A stretch of DNA of 52,107 bases from Pseudomonas sp. RIT409 (GTDB lineage Bacteria; Pseudomonadota; Gammaproteobacteria; Pseudomonadales; Pseudomonadaceae). The stretch is from contig NZ_QARE02000031.1 in the NCBI RefSeq assembly GCF_003052515.2, positions 1-52,107 on the forward strand, given 5' to 3'. Position 1 is the stretch's first letter. Each line of letters starts with the position of its first letter. Below are positions 16,385 to 24,333 of the stretch, piece after piece. The notes beneath the pieces were generated by a model, which was not told the DNA's origin, ran no database searches, and saw only the letters and a program-made list of their open reading frames with translations. A program made the translations under genes and the position numbers.

Positions 16385-17353
16385 ATGAACCGGCTTCCCC
16401 TCATCGACATTGCCCCGCTCTATGCCAGCGACGAACAGGCCTGGCACGAGGTTGCCCGTCAGATCGACTCAGCATGCCGCGAATGGGGCTTCTTCTATAT
16501 CAAGGGCCATCCCATCAGCGCCGAGCGCATCGAGCAGGTCATGGGCCAGGCCCATCGCTTCTTCGCTCGGCCACTGGAAGAAAAGCTCAAGATCGACATC
16601 ACCCAAAGCCTGCATCATCGCGGTTACGGCGCCATCGCCACCGAGCAACTGGACCCCAGCCTGCCGAGCGACTTGAAGGAAACCTTCGACATGGGGCTGC
16701 ACTTGCCTGCCGATCACCCCGACGTGATCGCTGGAAAGCCACTGCGCGGTCCCAATCGCCACCCTGACCTTCCCGGCTGGCAAGCGTTGATGGAGCAACA
16801 TTACCAGGACATGCAGGCGCTGGCCCAAACACTGCTGCGCGCGATGACACCCGCACTGGGCATCGAGCGCGACTTTTTCGACCAGCGCTTCGCGCAGCCG
16901 GTCAGCGTCCTGCGGATGATCCACTACCCGCCTCGCCACACCGCCAGCAGCGAAGAGCAACAGGGCGCAGGGGCGCATACCGATTATGGCTGCGTGACCC
17001 TGCTCTATCAGGATGTCGCCGGGGGGCTGCAGGTGCGCGATGTGCGGGGTCAGTGGATCGACGCGCCGCCCATCGACGGCACGTTCGTGGTGAATCTGGG
17101 CGACATGATGGCGCGCTGGAGCAACGACCGTTATGTCTCCACACCGCACCGGGTGATCAGCCCGTTGGGCGTGGACCGTTATTCGATGCCCTTCTTCGCC
17201 GAGCCGCATCCGGACACCCGCGTCGAATGCCTGCCCGGGTGCACGGACGCCGAGCACCCGCCATTGTACCCACCGACCACGTGTGCGGAGTTCCTGCTGT
17301 CACGCTTCGCTGATACCTATGCCTACAGACGGGAACCCGAAACCGAGGTCTGA
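16385..17353 (+). CDS. 2-oxoglutarate/Fe(II)-dependent oxygenase of the isopenicillin N synthase family
   Basis: A 322-residue non-haem iron oxygenase. The N-terminal DIOX_N region (PLIDIAPLYA.., WGFFYIKGHPI) precedes a jelly-roll core. The iron ligands are His198 and Asp200 in GAHTDYG and His255 in STPHRVI; Arg265-x-Ser267 (RYS) binds 2-oxoglutarate. All catalytic residues are present, so it should be active. The substrate is unknown. It lies between the BMP binding protein and adenine deaminase (a homologue is next to PA0148 in P. aeruginosa), suggesting a purine or modified purine, but IPNS-like sequence alone does not tell. Confidence 0.87.
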   Translation: MNRLPLIDIAPLYASDEQAWHEVARQIDSACREWGFFYIKGHPISAERIEQVMGQAHRFFARPLEEKLKIDITQSLHHRGYGAIATEQLDPSLPSDLKETFDMGLHLPADHPDVIAGKPLRGPNRHPDLPGWQALMEQHYQDMQALAQTLLRAMTPALGIERDFFDQRFAQPVSVLRMIHYPPRHTASSEEQQGAGAHTDYGCVTLLYQDVAGGLQVRDVRGQWIDAPPIDGTFVVNLGDMMARWSNDRYVSTPHRVISPLGVDRYSMPFFAEPHPDTRVECLPGCTDAEHPPLYPPTTCAEFLLSRFADTYAYRREPETEV

Positions 17354-17432
17354 ACCTTTCGGTCAGGTTTTTAACCAGCCGATGCGCTCGACTCTGTAGA
17401 ATGACCGCCATTGCACCTGATGAGAAAAGCAC

Positions 17433-18386
17433 ATGTACGATTGGTTGAACGCCCTGCCCAAGGCTGAATTACACCTGCACCTGGAGGGTTCCCTGGAGCC
17501 TGAGCTGCTGTTCGCCTTGGCCGAGCGCAACAAGATTGCCCTGCCGTGGGCGGACGTCGAGACCTTGCGCAAGGCCTATGCCTTCAACAACCTGCAGGAG
17601 TTCCTCGATCTCTATTACCAAGGCGCGGACGTGCTGCGTACCGAACAGGACTTCTACGACCTGACCTGGGCTTACCTGCAACGCTGCAAGGCGCAGAACG
17701 TCGTCCACACCGAACCGTTCTTCGACCCCCAGACCCATACCGATCGAGGCGTTCCGTTCGAGGTCGTCCTCAATGGCATTTCCCGGGCGCTCGATGATGG
17801 CAAACGTCAACTGGGCATCGGCAGCGGTTTGATCCTGAGCTTCCTGCGGCACTTGAGTGAAGAGCAAGCACACCAGACACTGGACATGGCCTTGCCCTAC
17901 CGCGACACCTTTGTAGCGGTAGGGCTGGACAGCTCGGAAATGGGCCATCCGCCCAGCAAGTTCCAGCGAGTGTTCGATCGTGCCCGCAGCGAAGGCTTCG
18001 CCACGGTCGCTCACGCCGGGGAGGAAGGGCCGCCCGAATACATCTGGGAAGCATTGGACCTGTTGAAGATCACCCGCATCGACCATGGCGTGCGCGCCAT
18101 CGAGGACGAGCGTTTGATGCAACGCATCATCGATGAGCAGATTCCATTGACCGTCTGCCCGCTGTCCAACACCAAATTGTGTGTGTTCGACCACATGAGC
18201 CAGCACAACATCCTCGACATGCTCGAGCGTGGCGTGAAAGTGACGGTGAACTCCGATGACCCGGCGTACTTTGGCGGCTATGTGACCGAAAACTTCCACG
18301 CGTTGCACGAACACCTGGGAATGACCCAGGATCAGGCCAGGCGTCTGGCTCAGAACAGCCTCGATGCACGACTGGTAAAATCCTGA
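17433..18386 (+). CDS. Adenine deaminase (adenosine-deaminase-like family)
   Basis: A 317-residue zinc hydrolase almost colinear with P. aeruginosa PA0148, which was shown to deaminate adenine to hypoxanthine rather than adenosine. The metal-site HxH is in AELHLHLEGS (His14, His16); VAHAGEE supplies the third His and catalytic Glu; RIDHGVR, CPLSNTKLC and VNSDDPAYFGGY (metal and catalytic Asp) follow. Many genomes label this family adenosine deaminase. A TAGAAT element at 17397-17402 could be its own -10, with a weak -35. It closes the purine block. Confidence 0.9.
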   Translation: MYDWLNALPKAELHLHLEGSLEPELLFALAERNKIALPWADVETLRKAYAFNNLQEFLDLYYQGADVLRTEQDFYDLTWAYLQRCKAQNVVHTEPFFDPQTHTDRGVPFEVVLNGISRALDDGKRQLGIGSGLILSFLRHLSEEQAHQTLDMALPYRDTFVAVGLDSSEMGHPPSKFQRVFDRARSEGFATVAHAGEEGPPEYIWEALDLLKITRIDHGVRAIEDERLMQRIIDEQIPLTVCPLSNTKLCVFDHMSQHNILDMLERGVKVTVNSDDPAYFGGYVTENFHALHEHLGMTQDQARRLAQNSLDARLVKS

Positions 18387-18483
18387 ACCTTACGCATGGC
18401 TGGCTGACCTGCTGACCGTGGCGAACATGCGTCGCCGCTGTCAGCCAGCTGGCAGCGTCGGACCCTGAGCAACGCGCCTGTTG

Positions 18484-19176
18484 TCAGGCTGCGGCGGCGA
18501 TCTTGTTGATCTCTCTCTGCCCATTGGAAGAAACCTGCAAGGTGCTGGCCTCCTCCGTAGTGCGCAACCATCCCAACTGCATGAACAATTGCAACAGCCC
18601 CGCGCCCAACGCCCCGCCCAAGTGGGGTGCGGCTCCCTTGCACTCGGTACAGACGCAAACGGTTTCCCGTTGCCGATGCGCCAGCGCCGGAACGAAGATG
18701 CCCCGCTCGGCGAAACGCGATATGCCCACACTGGTCACTTCGAGCCGCTGATCGGACTGCTCGATCCACCCGGCGCCGAGCATCCGCTGATAGAGCGCCG
18801 TCCCCAACTCCCCGCCGAGGTGATCCGAGCAGATGCTGGCCCTGAGCAGCGGCAACGGCGGAAGCGGCTGTGCAACGCTCCGGCTGACCAATTCGGCGCT
18901 GACCATCGAAGCACTGGCCAGCGCCTGGACCGCCATCCCGACTTCCGGCGCCGCTATCCGGAAAAAGCGTTTCTTGCCGCGCGCTTCCTGCCTGAGTAAT
19001 CCACCCGCGGCCAGACGCCCCAAGTGTGCGCCCGCCGATGAAGTCGACAGCCCCACCAACAATCCAAGCTCATCTGCCGCTCGGGACGCCCCATCCATCA
19101 TCGCCCACATCATCGCGCTGCGTTTGGGATCAGCCAGCAGTGCCGCAATCTGACTGATGCACGGTGCCTGTTCCAT
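18484..19176 (-). CDS. ArsR-family transcriptional regulator
   Basis: A 230-residue repressor with an N-terminal winged helix (IAALLADPKRSAMMWAMMDG.., LVGLSTSSAGAHLGRLAAGGLL, wing ARGKKRFFRI; about 8-75) and a conserved C-terminal extension (ICSDHLGGELGTALYQRML; VCVCTECKGAAPHLGGALGAGLL) that marks the long ArsR subgroup. The VCVCTEC cysteines could bind metal or act as a thiol switch, but the usual CVCD metal box in the recognition helix is absent. A Bcr-type exporter lies 640 bp upstream on the same strand and is a possible target. Confidence 0.87.
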   Translation of the reverse strand: MEQAPCISQIAALLADPKRSAMMWAMMDGASRAADELGLLVGLSTSSAGAHLGRLAAGGLLRQEARGKKRFFRIAAPEVGMAVQALASASMVSAELVSRSVAQPLPPLPLLRASICSDHLGGELGTALYQRMLGAGWIEQSDQRLEVTSVGISRFAERGIFVPALAHRQRETVCVCTECKGAAPHLGGALGAGLLQLFMQLGWLRTTEEASTLQVSSNGQREINKIAAAA

Positions 19177-19818
19177 GTCCTCACTCCCTGTTGAAACTTT
19201 TCCAATACGGTAGCCAAGTCGCTTGAACGACTACATTGTTGTCTTGAACGAATGATGGCCTTGATCCATATCACTTCATGGAAATTCCAGGTAACCAAAA
19301 TTGCGGAAGTTACAGATCTGGCGATTCACCCACGACAGTTTGAAGACCGGAACGTTGTCCGGACTTAACGTGGCGACAATAGTATAAGCGCTGCACCTGG
19401 TAACCAAGACAACTCCCAGGCTAGGCGAGTAAGCACCACTCTATCGGGAAGGCAGAACATTCCGCAGGATGTGCCACATACACCTTGGAACAAGGTGATG
19501 CGATATGTAGCGGGCAGGCTTGATGCAGCGGGGCCGCTTTTGGAGTTTCGGCCATTTGTACGGATCTACATGAGGCAATTGCCTACACGAAAAACTCCAG
19601 AAACTCTCAAGAAAAAAATCTACATTCCCTTTGGAGCGCCAGCCGCTCAAAGCCCCCCCGTCAACACTAACGGCACCCGACGAGGAAAATTCTTATGTGG
19701 AAGTGTCCGTGCCAGAGATAACAACCGCCGCGGCTCAATCCGGTAGTCAGGTGATTGCTTCAGTGTGTGTACGGCAACTCGTAACAGCCGCCGTACAGGG
19801 GATAAACGCTGAGCGACG
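19177..19818. other. Gene-free 640 bp between the exporter and the ArsR gene
   Basis: No recognisable gene. Short open frames on both strands (for example 19471-19746 on the plus strand) have no domain or ribosome site and look random. The base composition is less GC-rich than the flanks. Seen here are two copies of GGTAACCAA (19290-19298 and 19399-19407), a CCGGA/TCCGG hairpin near 19350, and a CACCTTG-GAA-CAAGGTG hairpin at 19481-19497. It may hold the ArsR promoter and operators, a small RNA, or decayed sequence. Confidence 0.4.
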
Positions 19819-21027
19819 TCAGATACGAACGTCCGCGTGTAAGGCCGAGGCTTCACGCTTTTTCTGGGCATGCCGGGTGATGGTCGCCAGCCCTGCGGTC
19901 AACACGCCGCACAGGGTAATGACAGTTGCCATCGGCACCGCCGTGCCGTCATGTAGGACACCCACCAACGCCGCTGCACCCGCCGCGACGCTGAATTGCA
20001 GGCACCCCAACAACGCTGACGCGCTGCCTGCCCGTTTGCCCTGGCCAGCCATGGCGCACGCCGAGGCGTTGGGGATGATGCAGCCCAGGCTGGCGATGTA
20101 AATGAACAGCGGCACCAACAACGGCCAAAGCTGACGGGTGTGCAGCGAAGCAATGCCCAACAGCACCAAGGCGCCGCTCAGATACAGCCAGACCGCCCGT
20201 GACAGCAACCCGCCCGGCCCGAAGCGCCCGACCAGTCTAGCGTTGATTTGCGCCACCAGAATGAAGCCCGCTGCGTTGGTCCCGAACAACCAACCGTAGT
20301 GCTCGGCGGGTACGCCATACAGTTTGATGAATACGAAGGGCGACCCTGCAATGTAGGAAAACATTCCAGCCATGGCGATGCCACCGGTAAGCGCATGACC
20401 CAGGAAGATCCTGTCCCTGAACAAACGCAAGTAGGCACCCAGCGCACCGGACAAGGGGGGTCGAGGATGCCCCGCCGGCATGCTCTCCGGCAGACCGATC
20501 GCTACTGCAGCGGCAGTGAAGGCGCTGAACAACGTCAGTGTCATGAAAATGGTCTGCCACCCGTAAACGTTAACCAACACGCCTCCGAGCATGGGGGCGA
20601 GAATCGGCGCCAAGCCCATGACCAGCATCAATTGAGAAAACACTTTCGCCGACTCGACCGGGGAGCATTTGTCGCTGACGATGGCCCGCGACAGCACCAT
20701 GCCGGCGCAACCGCCGAGGGCCTGAACGAAGCGCGCAGCAATCAGCCACTCCAGGCTTGGAGCGAACGCGCAGGCCAAGGACGCAAGCGTGAACAGCCCT
20801 ACGCCAAACAGCAAGGGCACCCGACGTCCGAAGCGATCCGCGATCGGGCCATAAACAAGTTGGCCAATACTCAAGCCGAGAAAATACGATGCCAGCGTCA
20901 ACTGGACATGCTTTTCATCGGTGCCGAATGCCGCAGCGATGGCAGGAAATCCCGGCAGGTAGAAATCAATGGCCAAGGGCCCGAAGGCGCTAAGAGCGCC
21001 CAATATTAGGATCGTTCGCAAATTCAT
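19819..21027 (-). CDS. Bcr/CflA-type MFS drug-efflux transporter
   Basis: A 402-residue, 12-segment major facilitator. Visible are the N-terminal FGPLAIDFYLPGFPAIA signature of the Bcr subgroup, motif A GPIADRFGRRVPLL (about 61-74), and the segment-5 VMGLAPILAPMLGGVL antiporter motif. It would export small hydrophobic compounds or drugs in exchange for protons. Its ATG has GGAAAAATAA before it. The only nearby candidate regulator is the ArsR protein 640 bp downstream. Substrate unknown. Confidence 0.9.
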   Translation of the reverse strand: MNLRTILILGALSAFGPLAIDFYLPGFPAIAAAFGTDEKHVQLTLASYFLGLSIGQLVYGPIADRFGRRVPLLFGVGLFTLASLACAFAPSLEWLIAARFVQALGGCAGMVLSRAIVSDKCSPVESAKVFSQLMLVMGLAPILAPMLGGVLVNVYGWQTIFMTLTLFSAFTAAAVAIGLPESMPAGHPRPPLSGALGAYLRLFRDRIFLGHALTGGIAMAGMFSYIAGSPFVFIKLYGVPAEHYGWLFGTNAAGFILVAQINARLVGRFGPGGLLSRAVWLYLSGALVLLGIASLHTRQLWPLLVPLFIYIASLGCIIPNASACAMAGQGKRAGSASALLGCLQFSVAAGAAALVGVLHDGTAVPMATVITLCGVLTAGLATITRHAQKKREASALHADVRI

Positions 21028-21255
21028 TTATTTTTCCAGGCAAGTGCGCGCAACGGTGCAGTTTAACAACCCTGCACCTCGAGCGGCGGTTGAGCAGCCA
21101 TTGATTCATCGATTTTTTCCGTCGCGTGCCGCTCGGCGCAACAGTGGAACTAATGGAACATGACCGGGCATCGGTTAATGGATTTCTCACAGCGCTTTTA
21201 CAAATAACTCACGGATCCGCTTCTAGACTTTTTACATAAGTCGAGGAAAACGAAA

Positions 21256-21615
21256 ATGAACACGCGTTGGGTTGTGCTGTGGTGCTGCTTGGTAGTTGCC
21301 GGTTGTCAGTCTACCCACGACCAATTGTTGGCCGAAGGTTATCCACCGGCGTTCGCAGACGGGTTTCAGGATGGCTGTGGCAGTGGCCGGCAATCCATCG
21401 ACCCCATGAAAGGTCAGTACAAGAAGGATGTTCCGCGTTACTTGCGCGACACGATTTACGCGCAAGGTTGGGGCGATGGCTTCCAGCAATGCCAAGCGCA
21501 ATTGGTCAACCGCAATGTGCAGGACCAAGGCCGTGACAGTATCTGGAACGACCGGGACCGCGCGTGGGAGCAGCAGAAAACCCAGGATGCCGCCAAAGCG
21601 TATCGTTCTCGCTGA
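21256..21615 (+). CDS. Small putative lipoprotein
   Basis: A 119-residue protein beginning with a short signal peptide and lipobox VVAGC (Cys17), so probably a lipid-anchored envelope protein. The mature part has repeated Gly-Asp-Gly-Phe-type elements (FADGFQDGCGSG; WGDGFQQC) with paired cysteines that may form a disulfide. I do not recognise its function. AGGAAAA precedes the start. It is 82 bp upstream of the Gre-like gene on the same strand. Confidence 0.75.
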   Translation: MNTRWVVLWCCLVVAGCQSTHDQLLAEGYPPAFADGFQDGCGSGRQSIDPMKGQYKKDVPRYLRDTIYAQGWGDGFQQCQAQLVNRNVQDQGRDSIWNDRDRAWEQQKTQDAAKAYRSR

Positions 21616-21697
21616 ACCTAAAGCCGTTTGGGGACGTCTTCTCTGTCATCGTCAGCCAACATGCCTGCACCTTCAGGCTTCAACAAAGGAGCACACA

Positions 21698-22195
21698 ATG
21701 AGTCGGGCCTTCGTCAACGAAGACCATGCTGCAGCGCAGACCAGCCAACCGGTCGAACGCCAGATCAGCGAACAGCCCAATTACGTCACCGCCCAAGGTC
21801 TGGCCCAACTGCAGGCCCACGTCGCGTCGCTGCAGGCCCAGCACAGCGACCAGGCAGGGCGTGGCGAAATGGCCGACCAGCAGCGGCTGGCCGATATCGA
21901 ACGGGATTTGCGGTATTTCACGCAACGGGTCAACAGCGCGCAGGTGGTGGTGCCAGCGACCTCGGTCGATAAGGTGCAAATCGGCAGTTGGGTCACCTTC
22001 GCTGATGAAGAGAATCGCGAGCAGCGTGTCCAACTCGTGGGCGAGGATCAAGCGGATGCCGCCAGTCAGTTGATCAACTGGGCCTCTCCCTTGGGGGTCG
22101 CTTTGTTGGGCGCTCGCGTGGGCGATGAGGTGATCTGGAAACGTCCCGCAGGGGAACAAACGATCGAAGTGGTGCGAATCGAGGGCGAGGCCTGA
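21698..22195 (+). CDS. GreA/GreB-family transcription elongation factor-like protein
   Basis: A 165-residue protein with a coiled-coil-like N-terminal half (TAQGLAQLQAHVASLQAQHSD to about residue 80) and a C-terminal FKBP-like Gre domain (VQIGSWVTFADEENREQRVQLVGEDQAD.. SPLGVALLGARVGDEVIWKRPAG). Gre factors enter the RNA polymerase secondary channel and stimulate cleavage of backtracked RNA. The tip acidic pair of true GreA/GreB (DFDEN) is not evident here, so it may modulate polymerase differently. AAAGGAG sits seven bases before the ATG; a long upstream frame overlapping the lipoprotein gene is not used. Confidence 0.82.
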   Translation: MSRAFVNEDHAAAQTSQPVERQISEQPNYVTAQGLAQLQAHVASLQAQHSDQAGRGEMADQQRLADIERDLRYFTQRVNSAQVVVPATSVDKVQIGSWVTFADEENREQRVQLVGEDQADAASQLINWASPLGVALLGARVGDEVIWKRPAGEQTIEVVRIEGEA

Positions 22196-22230
22196 GGTCC
22201 CCGAACCCGAGGCGAGCCTCGTCTGTCCAT

Positions 22231-22260
22231 AAAAAACGGAGCCCGAAGGCTCCGTTCTTG
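22231..22260. terminator. Bidirectional terminator between the gre-like gene and ettA
   Basis: ACGGAGCC-CGAA-GGCTCCGT, an 8-bp stem with an A run on its left (a U tail for the leftward ettA transcript) and TTCTTG on its right. It serves both convergent genes. Confidence 0.85.
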
Positions 22261-22275
22261 TGACGCCATCCAGTA

Positions 22276-23940
22276 TCAGGCGAGCTTCTTGTGACGCACG
22301 CGGTGCGGCTGAGCCGCGGCTTCACCCAGGCGTTTCTTGCGATCGGCCTCATACTCGGTGTAGTTGCCTTCGAAGAAGACGGCTTGCGAGTCGTCCTCGT
22401 AGGCCAGGATGTGAGTTGCCACGCGGTCCAGGAACCAGCGATCGTGGGAAATCACGATGGCTGCGCCGGGGAAGTCCAGCAACGCTTCTTCCAGAGAGCG
22501 GAGGGTTTCAACGTCCAGGTCGTTAGACGGTTCGTCGAGCAGCAAGACGTTCCCGCCCTCCTTCAAGGTCAATGCCAGGTGCAGGCGTCCGCGCTCACCG
22601 CCGGACAGGTCCTTGACGAACTTCTGCTGATCGCCGCCCTTGAAGTTGAAGCGTCCGACGTAGGTGCGCGAGGGGATTTCGTAGTTGCCAATCTTGATCA
22701 GGTCGGAGCCGTCGGAAATCTGCGCGAAAACGGTCTTGCTCCCGTCCAGGTCTTCGCGGCTTTGGTCGACGCAGGCCAGTTGGACGGTTTCACCGATTTC
22801 GATCGTGCCCGAATCCGGTTGCTCCTTGCCCATCAGCATCCGGAACAGCGTCGACTTACCGGCACCGTTACCGCCGATCACGCCAACGATGGCGCCTTTT
22901 GGCATGGAGAACGACAGGTTGTCGATCAACACGCGATCGCCATAACCCTTGGTGACGTTTTTGAACTCGATCACCTTGTCGCCCAGGCGCGGACCGGCCG
23001 GGATATAGATCTCGTTGGTCTCGCTGCGCTTCTGGAATTCCTGAGATTGCATTTCTTCGAAGCGTTGCAGACGGGCCTTGGATTTGGACTGGCGGGCCTT
23101 GGCGCCTTTGCGCACCCACTCCAGCTCCTCTTTCATGGCCTTCTCATGAGCCGATTGCTGCTTGGACTCCTGGGCCAGACGGTCGGACTTGGCTTCCAGC
23201 CAGCCCGAATAGTTGCCCTCATAGGGAATACCCGCGCCGCGGTCGAGTTCCAGGATCCAGCCCGCAACGTTGTCGAGGAAATAACGGTCGTGGGTAATCG
23301 CGACCACGGTACCTGGGAAGTCGTGCAGGAAATGCTCGAGCCAGGCAACGGAGTCGGCATCCAGGTGGTTGGTCGGTTCGTCGAGCAGCAGCATGTCAGG
23401 CGCCGACAGCAACAGGCGGCACAGGGCCACACGGCGCTTTTCACCACCGGACAGGTGTTCCACCTTGGCGTCCCATGGCGGCAGACGCAACGCATCGGCG
23501 GCGACTTCCAGTTGGCGCTCCAGGTTGTGACCGTCGCTCGCCTGAAGAATGGCCTCCAGCTTGGCCTGCTCGGCGGCCAGCTTGTCGAAATCGGCATCCG
23601 GCTCGGCGTAAGCGGCATAGACTTCATCCAGACGCGCCTGAGCGTCCTTGATCACGCTCACCGCTTCCTCGACCACTTCGCGCACGGTTTTGCTCGGGTC
23701 CAACTGGGGTTCTTGCGGCAGGTAGCCGACATTCAGCTCCGGCATTGGACGCGCCTCACCATCGAACTCAGTGTCGACGCCCGCCATGATTTTCAGCAAG
23801 GTGGATTTGCCCGAGCCGTTGAGGCCGAGAACACCGATCTTGGCGCCCGGGAAAAACGACAGGGAGATGTTTTTCAGGATTTCCCGCTTCGGCGGAACAA
23901 CTTTGCTCAGCCGATGCATGGTGAAGACATATTGGGCCAT
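22276..23940 (-). CDS. ettA: Energy-dependent translational throttle protein EttA (ABC-F)
   Basis: A 554-residue soluble ABC-F ATPase that binds the ribosomal E site and gates entry into elongation according to ATP/ADP. It has two ABC domains: Walker A GLNGSGKST and signature LSGGEKRRVAL with Walker B MLLLDEPTNHLD in the first, GGNGAGKST, LSGGERGRLHL and VLLLDEPSNDLD in the second. The linker (about 240-310) holds the P-site tRNA interaction helices (KQQSAHEKAMKEELEWVRKG). The length matches E. coli EttA (555). ATG 23940 begins the universal MAQYVFTM; 21 upstream in-frame codons are not used. Confidence 0.95.
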   Translation of the reverse strand: MAQYVFTMHRLSKVVPPKREILKNISLSFFPGAKIGVLGLNGSGKSTLLKIMAGVDTEFDGEARPMPELNVGYLPQEPQLDPSKTVREVVEEAVSVIKDAQARLDEVYAAYAEPDADFDKLAAEQAKLEAILQASDGHNLERQLEVAADALRLPPWDAKVEHLSGGEKRRVALCRLLLSAPDMLLLDEPTNHLDADSVAWLEHFLHDFPGTVVAITHDRYFLDNVAGWILELDRGAGIPYEGNYSGWLEAKSDRLAQESKQQSAHEKAMKEELEWVRKGAKARQSKSKARLQRFEEMQSQEFQKRSETNEIYIPAGPRLGDKVIEFKNVTKGYGDRVLIDNLSFSMPKGAIVGVIGGNGAGKSTLFRMLMGKEQPDSGTIEIGETVQLACVDQSREDLDGSKTVFAQISDGSDLIKIGNYEIPSRTYVGRFNFKGGDQQKFVKDLSGGERGRLHLALTLKEGGNVLLLDEPSNDLDVETLRSLEEALLDFPGAAIVISHDRWFLDRVATHILAYEDDSQAVFFEGNYTEYEADRKKRLGEAAAQPHRVRHKKLA

Positions 23941-24012
23941 GGAATGAAAACCTGGAATGTGACAGTGAATGTTCAAAGACGCGAGCTTACTGCCCCGCTG
24001 CAAAAATCGCTG

Positions 24013-24237
24013 TTATTTATCGTCGAAACTTGCCGCCAGCCGATTCAGCGCCTTGAATGGATTGAGACTTGAACCGTAAAACGGCGACGCCGGGAGCTTC
24101 CGAGCATCGGTCATGAAGCTGGAGCAATGTTTGCAAGCCATGCGCACGTCTTGCAGAAAACGGGCACCTCGCGCGTGGCGCCAAACTACCCGAATGCAGT
24201 CGACAGGGCAAACCGTGCGGCCCAATAAGGCTGGCAC
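24013..24237 (-). CDS. Possible small Cys-containing protein
   Basis: A 74-codon frame upstream of ettA on the same strand. It carries CPVDC and a CKHC pair, which could hint at a metal site, but codon use is not strongly GC3-biased and no good ribosome site precedes its ATG. An internal Met before ACKHC could be the start. I do not recognise it. It may equally be non-coding leader between divergent ettA and morA. Confidence 0.25.
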   Translation of the reverse strand: MPALLGRTVCPVDCIRVVWRHARGARFLQDVRMACKHCSSFMTDARKLPASPFYGSSLNPFKALNRLAASFDDK

Positions 24238-24333
24238 TTAGCCACAAGTCAAGGCATGCTAGCCGCCCTTTGGGCGTCGAGCTTATAGTGCGCTTCGCAC
24301 ACGCTGATTCAGTCCAGCAGTCAGGATCACAGT

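Noticed and set aside
19471..20101. Short plus-strand frames at 19471-19746 and 19631-20101
   Set aside because: No ribosome site or recognisable domain, and the second runs into the antisense of the exporter gene.
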